Source: Pseudomonadota bacterium
GTDB lineage: Bacteria > Desulfobacterota > Anaeroferrophillalia > Anaeroferrophillales > Tharpellaceae
Assembly (NCBI GenBank): GCA_015486505.1
Contig: WFRP01000198.1
Location: forward strand, 1 to 27,987
Direction of reading: 5' to 3'
DNA: 27,987 nucleotides
Each line of letters opens with the position of its first letter. The stretch's first letter is position 1. A model generated the notes under the pieces. That model saw only the letters and a program-made list of their open reading frames with translations, searched no databases and was not told where the DNA came from. Shown here in pieces: positions 21,470 to 27,987 of this stretch. A program made the position numbers and the translations under genes.

Positions 21470-23355
21470 TGGGCTGAACTGTCCGGGTTGGTTTCGGCTT
21501 TGCAGTTAATCTTATTTAAATAAAACTCAATAACTTTACGGGCAATCGGGGCGGCGGTTGAGCCGCCGTGACCGCCGTGTTCCACCATGACGGCGATCGC
21601 GATTTTCGGGTGGTTGAAAGGGGCGAAAGCGGCAAACCAGGCATGGTCGCGATAACGCCAGGGGGTTTCCGAAACCTTTTTTAAGGTTTTAAGCTCCTGT
21701 TTGACCACCTGAGCCGTGCCGGTTTTACCGGCCATCTGCCATTTTTTTGTTCTTAAACGGGACCGGTACCCGGTGCCCCGGCGGTTGTTAACCACCATCA
21801 GGAGCGCCTGGCGAATCGCCTGCATATCTTGATCACGTATGTCAATTTTGACTCCGGCATAATCTTTGGCCACCGCCGGATTCCGGCCGCCGGCGTTGTT
21901 GTCCGGGTTTTCAACTTTGATCAGATGAGGCCTGAAATAGGTTCCGGAATTGGCAAAGACCGAATACATAGCTGCAATCTGGAGCGGGGTGGCGATCAGA
22001 TAACCCTGGCCGATACAGACTGAGAGCGTGTCGCCGGTATACCATTGGTCGTGAACATTTTTCAATTTCCACGATGAACTTGGCATCAGGCCGTAGCGCT
22101 CGCCGGGTAATTCAATACCGCTTTTAATTCCGAGTCCGAACCGGTTGCCGAACGCGGCAATTCTATCGATTGAAACCCGGGTCGCAAGATTATAGAAATA
22201 AACATCGCAGGATTCCCTGATGGCTTTGGCAAGCTTGACTTTGCCGTGGCCATAGCGGTTCCAGCAGCGAAAATTCGTTTGCCCGAGATTTAGAGAGCCG
22301 TTGCAGAAAAATTCAGTATTAACGCTTATGAGCCGGTCGGTTAAAGTGACTGCGGCAATCAAAGGTTTAATGGTCGAGCCCGGCGGATAGCAGCCCTGAA
22401 TCGCGCGGTTCTGCAGCGGGTGCAGGGGGTCGCCATTGATTCTGCGCCAGTCGTCGGGGCGGATTCTGGTTGAAAAAAGATTGTTTGAGAATGAGGGAGT
22501 GCTGACTAAAGCCAGAATTTCACCATTGTTCGGGTCAATAGCGACGATGCTGCCGACCTGGTCGCCCATAGCGGCGAAAGCGAACTCCTGGAGATCGATA
22601 TCAATGGTTAATTTAAGGCTGTTGCCGGGAATGGCAGGCTTAACGGTGAAGGCCTCAAGTTCCCGGCCGCGGGCGTTAACCACGACCTGCCGTAAACCGT
22701 CCTGGCCGCGCAGTTTATTCTGATAACGCGATTCAATCCCGGTGCGGCCGACAAGGTCATCCCGGGCGTAACTGCTGTAGGCGTCAAGTTTCAGCTCCCG
22801 GTCATTGATAAAGCCGAGATAGCCGATGATGTGGGAGCAGATTTCGTCGTAGGGATAATCCCTTAAAGGTTCAGTCTCGATTATAACCCCGGGAAGCTCA
22901 TATTTACGGGCTTCGAGCCGGGCGAGTTCGTCGGCGCTGAGATTTTTTTTCAGGGTCAGCGGCCGGTGCCGGGTATAAGTTGAACATTGCGAGTAGAGTT
23001 TAACGACGGTCGCGGGATTAAGGCCTTCAACCTGAGCCGCAATCAGGGCGGCGAGTTCCTCGATTTCATCTTTGGCGATATTCTCAGGGATTATCTGGAG
23101 GTTGAAGCCTAAGGAGTTATCCGCCAGGATTTTACCGTTGCGGTCGGTAATAATCCCGCGCAAAGCTCTGATTCTCCGGTTTCTGATCCGGTTGTCATGT
23201 GATTTGCGGCTGTAATATTCCCCTTCGACGATTTGCAGATACCAGAGCCTTAAGGTTATGCAGGCGACAATTATTGTCATAATGACAATAAAAATGTGGG
23301 CATTGCCGGTGATCTGCTCACGTTTAGTTCTTTTACTGTTATTTACATCGGTCAT
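21466..23355 (-). CDS. mrdA: Penicillin-binding protein 2 (transpeptidase)
   Basis: A class B PBP that cross-links side-wall peptidoglycan as partner of RodA. It has 629 aa. A single membrane anchor lies at about 18-38 (HIFIVIMTIIVACITLRLWYL). A pedestal domain with RNRRIRALRGIITDRNG follows, then the transpeptidase with SxxK at Ser327-Lys330 (GSTIKP), SCD near 375 as the SxN-type motif, and KTGT at Lys544. The HGGHGGSTAAPIARKVI segment closes the domain. The start at 23355 follows mreD by 44 bp. The stop overlaps rodA by 4 bp. Confidence 0.96.
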   Translation of the reverse strand: MTDVNNSKRTKREQITGNAHIFIVIMTIIVACITLRLWYLQIVEGEYYSRKSHDNRIRNRRIRALRGIITDRNGKILADNSLGFNLQIIPENIAKDEIEELAALIAAQVEGLNPATVVKLYSQCSTYTRHRPLTLKKNLSADELARLEARKYELPGVIIETEPLRDYPYDEICSHIIGYLGFINDRELKLDAYSSYARDDLVGRTGIESRYQNKLRGQDGLRQVVVNARGRELEAFTVKPAIPGNSLKLTIDIDLQEFAFAAMGDQVGSIVAIDPNNGEILALVSTPSFSNNLFSTRIRPDDWRRINGDPLHPLQNRAIQGCYPPGSTIKPLIAAVTLTDRLISVNTEFFCNGSLNLGQTNFRCWNRYGHGKVKLAKAIRESCDVYFYNLATRVSIDRIAAFGNRFGLGIKSGIELPGERYGLMPSSSWKLKNVHDQWYTGDTLSVCIGQGYLIATPLQIAAMYSVFANSGTYFRPHLIKVENPDNNAGGRNPAVAKDYAGVKIDIRDQDMQAIRQALLMVVNNRRGTGYRSRLRTKKWQMAGKTGTAQVVKQELKTLKKVSETPWRYRDHAWFAAFAPFNHPKIAIAVMVEHGGHGGSTAAPIARKVIEFYLNKINCKAETNPDSSAQ

Positions 23356-23399
23356 TGAGTTTGGTTGCAGGGCTCGGAATTTATGACAGGGCTCGTAAT

Positions 23400-23918
23400 T
23401 TATGAGGCGATACTGTCAGGGTTGGCAGGGCGAAAACGTTCCTGCAACATATTCAAGCAAACGAGAATCGGCAGGGTGAACAAAGCGGTAGTCAAAGCAC
23501 AACCCAGCGCCCCGATTGCGGTGATGCTGAGCGGCGGCCGGGGGGCGGCCATAAAACCTACAAAAACCGTCATGGCGAATTTGCCTAAGCCGGCAAAGAC
23601 TGCTTGGGGAATGATGTTGTTCATAAAAATAGTATGGTTGAGGTGGCAGCCGATAAAAAAAATAAACAGCATAATTCCCGGTTGAATAATTCCGGGGGAG
23701 CTGTTGCAGAGCGGGCTCGCAAAAGCAACGCCCAGGGCGCCGAGAAAAGAATTCCGGTCGAAAGGGCATGAGGCCAGGAACGTGATCAGGGCGAGGTTAA
23801 GGTCGGGGGTGAAGATCGAGGGCACTCCGAGACGGGGAAACAGGGCGGTTTCGATGGCGGTTAAAAAAAACGCGGCCAGAGCAAAATAGAGTGGAAAAAA
23901 AAGGGAGAGCGTACTCAT
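23400..23918 (-). CDS. mreD: Rod-shape-determining protein MreD
   Basis: A small inner-membrane subunit of the elongasome, 172 aa with five or six predicted membrane segments. Sequence conservation in this family is low. The assignment rests on FLTAIETALFPRLGVPSIFTPDLNLALITF near the start, the hydrophobic profile, length and position between mreC and mrdA. The start overlaps the mreC stop by 4 bp (23915-23918). A Cys-rich, Pro-rich variation around residues 45-75 is slightly unusual but does not interrupt the frame. Confidence 0.9.
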   Translation of the reverse strand: MSTLSLFFPLYFALAAFFLTAIETALFPRLGVPSIFTPDLNLALITFLASCPFDRNSFLGALGVAFASPLCNSSPGIIQPGIMLFIFFIGCHLNHTIFMNNIIPQAVFAGLGKFAMTVFVGFMAAPRPPLSITAIGALGCALTTALFTLPILVCLNMLQERFRPANPDSIAS

Positions 23919-24802
23919 TCGTCGGTGGTTTCTGCGGTTGCCGCCATTTGTGCCGGTTGCGCTGACACCGGATTAGCCGGGGTTGTCGGTATCACATAGA
24001 CTTCTTCGATGGTGTCGGGGTCAAATTCAGGCTGGACCTGAATTTTTTTACTTAAACCTTCGCTGTCATCAGTAACGGTTATCACCGTGCCGACGGTTAT
24101 CCCTTTGGGGAAAATGCGGTCAAGGCCGGAAGTGATAAGCTTGTCGCCGACTTTAACATCAGCGGTGCGCTGAAGGTAGGCAAGGCTGCAGAGGTTGGTG
24201 CCGGTTCCCTGAAGCACTCCGCGCACGCGATTACGTTGAATCATAACATCGCAGGCACTGTTGCGATCAATTAACAAAAGGATTTTGGCAGATTGCGGCC
24301 CGCAGGCGATTATCCGGCCGACAACCCCGCCTAAAGTAAAGGCCGGGTTGTTAATGCTGAGATTTTGTCTGGTGCCGCAATCGATGATCAGGACATGCGA
24401 GAGGGGGCTGGTTTGCCGGCCGATGATGCGGGCGGCGACTCCCCGGGCAAGGATATCATGCTGTTTTTTGAAATTTAAGAGCCGGTGCAGGCGCCGGTTT
24501 TCAATCCGGGTCTCCTGCATCTGCTCGAGTTGGAATCTCAGTAAGTCATTGTCGGCTTTAAGCTGGCGGTTCAGCTTTTTGACGCCGACAAGTTTTATGT
24601 AATTGTCAAAGAAGTTATTGCTGCTGGTGAAGATAAAATCAATACTTTTCTGAACGGGATAGGTCATAGTCAGCGCGGAACGCTCGGCAATCGCGAATAT
24701 ACTGCCGCCGCTGCGCAAACCGTAATTGACGCACAGGGTCAGAAAGATAAAAATCAGGGCCAGGCTCAGAAGCCAGGGCAGTCTGCGACTTAGAACAAGC
24801 AT
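23915..24802 (-). CDS. mreC: Rod-shape-determining protein MreC
   Basis: The periplasmic scaffold of the elongasome, which activates PBP2. It is 295 aa: a short cytoplasmic start, one membrane segment (about 10-30), a coiled coil at about 65-105 (LNRQLKADNDLLRFQLEQMQ), and the double beta-barrel domain with AARIIGRQTSPLSHVLIIDCG and VGRIIACGPQSAKILLLIDRNSACDV. GDKLITSGLDRIFPKGITVG is the typical late segment. The last 25 residues are Pro/Ala/Thr-rich, probably disordered. It lies 18 bp after mreB and overlaps mreD. Confidence 0.95.
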   Translation of the reverse strand: MLVLSRRLPWLLSLALIFIFLTLCVNYGLRSGGSIFAIAERSALTMTYPVQKSIDFIFTSSNNFFDNYIKLVGVKKLNRQLKADNDLLRFQLEQMQETRIENRRLHRLLNFKKQHDILARGVAARIIGRQTSPLSHVLIIDCGTRQNLSINNPAFTLGGVVGRIIACGPQSAKILLLIDRNSACDVMIQRNRVRGVLQGTGTNLCSLAYLQRTADVKVGDKLITSGLDRIFPKGITVGTVITVTDDSEGLSKKIQVQPEFDPDTIEEVYVIPTTPANPVSAQPAQMAATAETTDE

Positions 24803-24820
24803 GATAACGTCCGCTGCAGT

Positions 24821-25855
24821 TTATTCACATTGGGTAACTTCCCGTAAAAGGGTGAGGTTGTCGAGAACCATACCCGAACCGCGGACGACGCAGGTTAAGG
24901 GATCTTCAACCACGGTTATCGGCAGGCCGGTTTCGTGGCGCATTAAAGAGTCAAGATTACGCAGCAAAGCGCCGCCGCCGGTCAGCATGATACCTTTATC
25001 AACGATATCGGCCGCCAACTCCGGCGGCGTCCGTTCCAGAGCGATACGAACCGCGTCAAGAATGGCATTAACCGGGTCGGTCAGGGCCTCGCGAATCTCT
25101 TCCGAGTTTATTTCCAGAGTCTGCGGTACGCCGGCAACCGTGTCCCGGCCTTTGATAAGCATAATTTCGGGCTCTTCCAGGGGGGCGGCCGCGCCGATTT
25201 CTATCTTGATGTCTTCGGCCATACGCTCCCCGATCAGCATATTGTATTTGCGGCGGATATATTGGATTATGGCTTCATCAATCTTGTCGCCGCCGACCCG
25301 GACCGAACGGGAAAAAACAATGCCCGCCAGGGAGATGACCGCAACCTCGGTGGTGCCGCCGCCGATATCAACTACCATATTGCCGGTCGGTTCGGTGATC
25401 GGCAAACCGGCGCCGATGCCGGCGGCCATCGGTTCTTCAATCAGGTAGACCTCCCGGGCGCCGGCGGATTCCGCCGATTCCTTGACCGCCCGGCGTTCAA
25501 CCTGGGTGATGCCGGAAGGCACACAGATTACGGTGCGGGGCCGCACCCACTTTTTGCGTTTATGAACCTTGGTGATGAAGTGGCGCAGCATCGCTTCGGT
25601 AACTTCAAAATCGGCAATAACGCCGTCTTTCATCGGGCGGATAGCGACAATGTTGCCCGGGGTCCGGCCGAGCATAAGTTTGGCGTCGGTGCCGACCGCA
25701 AGAACTTTCTTGGTGCCGTTGGGATTGCTTTGCACCGCAACCACCGATGGCTCATCGATGATGATGCCTTTGCCGTTTACATAAACCAGAGTGTTGGCGG
25801 TGCCGAGGTCAATAGCCAGGTCACTGGAAAAAAGTCCTAAAACTGAAGTGAACAT
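24821..25855 (-). CDS. mreB: Rod-shape-determining protein MreB (bacterial actin)
   Basis: A cytoskeletal actin homologue that positions the side-wall synthesis machine under the membrane. From 25855 it has 344 aa (E. coli 347). ATPase motifs are the phosphate-1 loop DLGTANT (16-22), GEE-like EEPMAAGIGAGLPI, phosphate-2 DIGGGTTEVAVIS, and the adenosine loop MLTGGGALL. The start MFTSVLGLFSSDLAIDLG is the family's usual N-terminus. An in-frame ATG 40 codons further up adds residues unlike MreB and lies on top of the predicted promoter, so I reject it. First gene of the minus-strand operon. Confidence 0.97.
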   Translation of the reverse strand: MFTSVLGLFSSDLAIDLGTANTLVYVNGKGIIIDEPSVVAVQSNPNGTKKVLAVGTDAKLMLGRTPGNIVAIRPMKDGVIADFEVTEAMLRHFITKVHKRKKWVRPRTVICVPSGITQVERRAVKESAESAGAREVYLIEEPMAAGIGAGLPITEPTGNMVVDIGGGTTEVAVISLAGIVFSRSVRVGGDKIDEAIIQYIRRKYNMLIGERMAEDIKIEIGAAAPLEEPEIMLIKGRDTVAGVPQTLEINSEEIREALTDPVNAILDAVRIALERTPPELAADIVDKGIMLTGGGALLRNLDSLMRHETGLPITVVEDPLTCVVRGSGMVLDNLTLLREVTQCE

Positions 25856-25946
25856 ATAACTAAACTCGCTGAAATTAAAAATTGTTACAGGATGTAAAAC
25901 CCCTGGGTTGATCCGGCCGGTATCGCCGGCACATAAAGAAGTTTGT

Positions 25947-25975
25947 ATGCTAACAGGGACGGTTAAAAAAATCAA
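25947..25975 (-). promoter_or_regulatory. Sigma-70-type promoter for the mreB operon
   Basis: On the minus strand, TTGATT (25970-25975), a 17-bp spacer and TAGCAT (25947-25952). Each box matches four of six consensus bases with ideal spacing. The leader of about 85 nt before mreB contains a GCCGG/CCGGC hairpin. The divergent xseA promoter is about 75 bp away. Confidence 0.5.
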
Positions 25976-26047
25976 GAAAAATCAGCGTTTTGCGGGTTGG
26001 AGGCGAAATTTTATCATTTAAATTGTCAGATTTAAAAAAATGCTGAC

Positions 26048-26076
26048 TTGACTCCTTGCAGGCGATAGGTTAAATC
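26048..26076 (+). promoter_or_regulatory. Possible promoter for xseA
   Basis: TTGACT (26048-26053), a 17-bp spacer and TAAATC (26071-26076). The -35 is good and the -10 weak. It lies in the divergent gap (25856-26166), which otherwise holds only AT-rich sequence and the mreB promoter. Confidence 0.45.
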
Positions 26077-26166
26077 CTGCGGACATTTGTAAAAGTCTGA
26101 CGGTTTTCCATCGTTACAGTAATGCTATTTTCGCTCAGGAACTTTTTCAAGAATAACAGGTGTCGG

Positions 26167-27567
26167 ATGAGTACATCAGGACTTCCGGACGAATTCTGGC
26201 AGGATGAGATTGACGAAGATTTTGCTGGAAATCAGCATATTTACAGCGTTTCGCAGTTAAACAGTGATATTCGCCTGATCCTGGAAGATAATTTTACGCC
26301 GGTCTGGGTCGAAGGGGAAATCTCGACTTTGCGGATTCCGGCTTCCGGGCACTGTTACTTTACCCTGAAAGATGAACGCTCGCAGGTGAAAGCGGTGCTT
26401 TTTCGCCGGCAGCGGCAGGCGCTGCGTTATCAGCCGCGGGCGGGCGATCAGGTGTTATGCAACGGCCGCATCTCTCTTTATGAGCCGCGCGGGGAATGTC
26501 AGGTAATTGTCTCGACCCTGGAACTTAAAGGTATGGGCGATCTCTGGCGGGCTTTCGCGGCCCTGAAAGAGAAACTGGAGAAAGAGGGCCTCTTTCAGGC
26601 CGGGCGCAAAAAGAAATTGCCGCAGCTGCCGCGCTGTGTGGCTTTGATAACTTCCGCTACCGGAGCGGCGGTGCAGGATATTCTGCAGGTTGTCAGACGG
26701 CGCTTTGCCGGGGTCGAAATTATTATTGTGCCGGTTACGGTTCAGGGCGAGCGGGCCGCCGGGGAAATTGTCGCGGCGCTGCAATTTGTCAATCAACACT
26801 GGCAGGGGCGGGTCGATACCGTTATTCTGGCCCGCGGCGGCGGCTCTTATGAAGATTTGATGCCTTTTAATGACGAGCGCCTCGCTTATGCAATTGCCGC
26901 TTGTGAAATTCCCCTGATCAGCGCGGTCGGCCATGAAATAGATTTTACGATTGCTGATTTTGTTGCCGATGTCCGGGCCCCGACCCCGTCGGCGGCCGCG
27001 GAACTGGTGATTGCCAATCGCGGCGATATGCTCGAGCGGCTTTATCAACTCCGGCAGCGACTACTGCAAATCGGCCGGCAGCGTTTAATCAAAGAGCGGC
27101 GGCGGCTGGAGATGCTCGGTTTGGGCCTGGAAAACGGCGCGGCCGTTTTTACTGAAAAAAGCCGGGAGTTTAATGAATTAAAGTCGCGTTTTCGGAAAGC
27201 AATGCTTGCGCGTCTGCGGCTGCTGCGCCAGAATCTTGCCGGCTGTGAACATCGGTTGTGGCGGAACTCGCCGCTTTTCAAGATTAAATCGCTGCGGCCG
27301 GAGATTGAACATCATAAGCAGCGTTTGCAACAATCAATGACCTATCGTCTCGCTGAAAACCGGCAGCATCTTACAGCTTGCAGTGATCGCCTCAACGCCT
27401 GCAGCCCGCTGGCGGTTTTGGCCCGGGGCTATGCCGTGGCCGAGAAAATTGCCGGGCGCAAAGTGGTTCGCCGGAGCGCGGATTTGGTTGTCGGTGAGAA
27501 ACTGCGCCTGCGTTTCAATCAGGGTACGGCTGAATGTCGGGTTGAGAGTATTGATGTTGGTGAGTAA
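26167..27567 (+). CDS. xseA: Exodeoxyribonuclease VII large subunit
   Basis: The catalytic subunit of ExoVII, which degrades single-stranded DNA to oligonucleotides. It has 466 aa from the ATG at 26167. An N-terminal OB-fold spans about 25-125 (YSVSQLNSDIRLILEDNF, VWVEGEISTLRIPASGHCYF). The catalytic domain shows VALITSATGAAVQDIL, ILARGGGSYEDLMPFNDE and SAVGHEIDFTIADFVADVRA-PTPSAAAEL. A long helical region rich in Arg, Gln and Leu follows, then a C-terminal beta segment. The start at 26167 has AGGTG just upstream. An in-frame ATG at 26122 would add 15 residues and cannot be excluded. The small subunit gene xseB, often next, is not seen, because element A begins 13 bp after the stop. Confidence 0.94.
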   Translation: MSTSGLPDEFWQDEIDEDFAGNQHIYSVSQLNSDIRLILEDNFTPVWVEGEISTLRIPASGHCYFTLKDERSQVKAVLFRRQRQALRYQPRAGDQVLCNGRISLYEPRGECQVIVSTLELKGMGDLWRAFAALKEKLEKEGLFQAGRKKKLPQLPRCVALITSATGAAVQDILQVVRRRFAGVEIIIVPVTVQGERAAGEIVAALQFVNQHWQGRVDTVILARGGGSYEDLMPFNDERLAYAIAACEIPLISAVGHEIDFTIADFVADVRAPTPSAAAELVIANRGDMLERLYQLRQRLLQIGRQRLIKERRRLEMLGLGLENGAAVFTEKSREFNELKSRFRKAMLARLRLLRQNLAGCEHRLWRNSPLFKIKSLRPEIEHHKQRLQQSMTYRLAENRQHLTACSDRLNACSPLAVLARGYAVAEKIAGRKVVRRSADLVVGEKLRLRFNQGTAECRVESIDVGE

Positions 27568-27710
27568 ACCTCAATTATTGTAACTATTCAGCCGAATCCG
27601 GGGTCGGGCGCGGTTTTTCTCCGCTAGGCGTTAAGATTTCTGTTTTTCCTTTAAGCTCGCTGCGCCCGCCTTGCAAAACTCGCTTACGCTCAAACAGTTG
27701 CAATGCTGAT

Positions 27711-27888
27711 GCGGGAACAAATCCCGCAACCCAAACGGAGCCTTTTTGGCCCGCACCCAGGGGCAATCCGCTGGTCGCACCCCAAGGGCAATCCGCTGGG
27801 CGCACCCAAGGGCAATCCGCTGGTCGCAAATAAGTACTCTTATCAGAACATTTTCTTGTTTTAAAACAAGAAAATAACCTGTAAGGCA
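27711..27888 (-). repeat. Module B, first of two inside element A
   Basis: A complete B copy with three satellite units. Its AT-rich head (about 27833-27890) is the clearest palindrome of the set, with TTTTCTTGTTTT facing AAAACAAGAAAA and imperfect arms out to AGTAC on each side. Confidence 0.85.
27756..27828. repeat. 24-25 bp satellite, 3 units
   Basis: Units of 24, 25 and 24 bp of the GGGCAATCCG sub-type with CTGG in place of the ATGG found at 1509-1631. The unit order by length is the same as in the array at 4857-4929. Confidence 0.9.
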
Positions 27889-27987
27889 CTAATGCGGGAA
27901 CAAACCCGCAACCCAAACGGAGCCTTGCGGCCCACAAATAAGTACTCTTATCAGAACATTTTCTGATTATTAAATCTTGTTTTTTGG

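Larger units (their letters stand above)
27580..27987 (-). mobile_element. Element A with two tandem module B copies, cut by the window end
   Basis: The left end GTAACTATTCAGCCGAAT starts 13 bp after the xseA stop, and the interior is nearly identical to the copies at 1334 and 16840. At the usual site (CTGATG, 27705-27710) a complete module B (27711-27888) is followed, after CTAATG, by a second B (27895 to the window end) without satellite. The right end and target duplication lie outside the window. The base pairs to test for duplication are CAATTATT (27572-27579). Confidence 0.85.

Noticed and set aside
24726..25840. Long plus-strand open frames opposite mreB and mreC
   Set aside because: Antisense shadows of highly conserved genes in GC-rich codons. 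No family or ribosome site supports them.
25856..25975. 40-residue N-terminal extension of MreB
   Set aside because: Sequence is unlike MreB and overlaps the predicted promoter. The usual MreB N-terminus begins at 25855.
27584..27937. A 117-codon minus-strand open frame at the window end
   Set aside because: Entirely element A/module B sequence, the same artefact as at 1338-1607 and 4751-5101.

Overview
The window reads as ordinary chromosome of a rod-shaped Gram-negative bacterium of the Desulfobacterota/deltaproteobacterial kind. This is inferred from gene-family make-up only: an MreBCD-PBP2-RodA operon, an AMMECR1/MEMO pair, a histidinol-phosphatase-like PHP protein, an HDOD protein and a second-type EF-G. 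No 16S gene, tRNA, phage or plasmid gene is visible. Twenty-three protein genes are supported, nearly all housekeeping.

Layout. 1-268 holds repeat modules. 269-4656 carries holA (clamp-loader delta), an HD-domain phosphohydrolase, rpsU (S21) with its own promoter and a strong terminator, and a WecA/TagO-type transferase with an extra C-terminal membrane half. 5243-6445 (minus) is a periplasmic type I binding protein. 6636-9108 is a tightly coupled surE-miaB-vanZ-like operon, followed by a coupled PHP-DUF2288 pair (9206-10163). 10440-16826 is a co-directional run: EF-G paralogue, fused chorismate mutase/prephenate dehydrogenase (tyrA), HDOD-GAF protein, MEMO and AMMECR1. 17225-18382 (minus) is a secreted PgaB-C-terminal-like glycoside hydrolase. 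18870-25855 (minus) is the rod-shape operon mreB-mreC-mreD-mrdA-rodA with radA at its end. xseA (26167-27567) is divergent from mreB.

The unusual part lies between the genes. Two repeat families fill many of the gaps, about 2.5 kb in all. The outer family ('element A') is about 240 bp when empty. It has inverted ends GTAACTATTCAGCC(G/A)AAT and, in two copies, perfect 8-bp direct repeats in the flanks (AACCACTC at 16832/17082; GGGTAGTT at 4658/5106). GTAA ends plus 8-bp duplications are the signature of IS66-family transposition, so element A looks like a non-autonomous IS66-type MITE. The inner family ('module B') has an AT-rich imperfect palindrome, 0-5 copies of a 24-26 bp GC-rich satellite, and a GC hairpin. 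B sits at one fixed position inside several A copies, bounded there by duplicated CATTAG. It is absent from two other A copies (empty sites at 10279 and 16966). It also occurs alone and in tandem next to holA, tyrA and the PgaB-like gene. No transposase is in the window, and I do not recognise module B as a described element.

Several genes abut these repeats closely enough for them to supply translation or transcription signals. The upstream sequence of holA with its likely Shine-Dalgarno is B sequence. The EF-G stop codon lies at a B edge. B also leaves an open frame running into tyrA, which would give a false 83-residue N-terminal extension.
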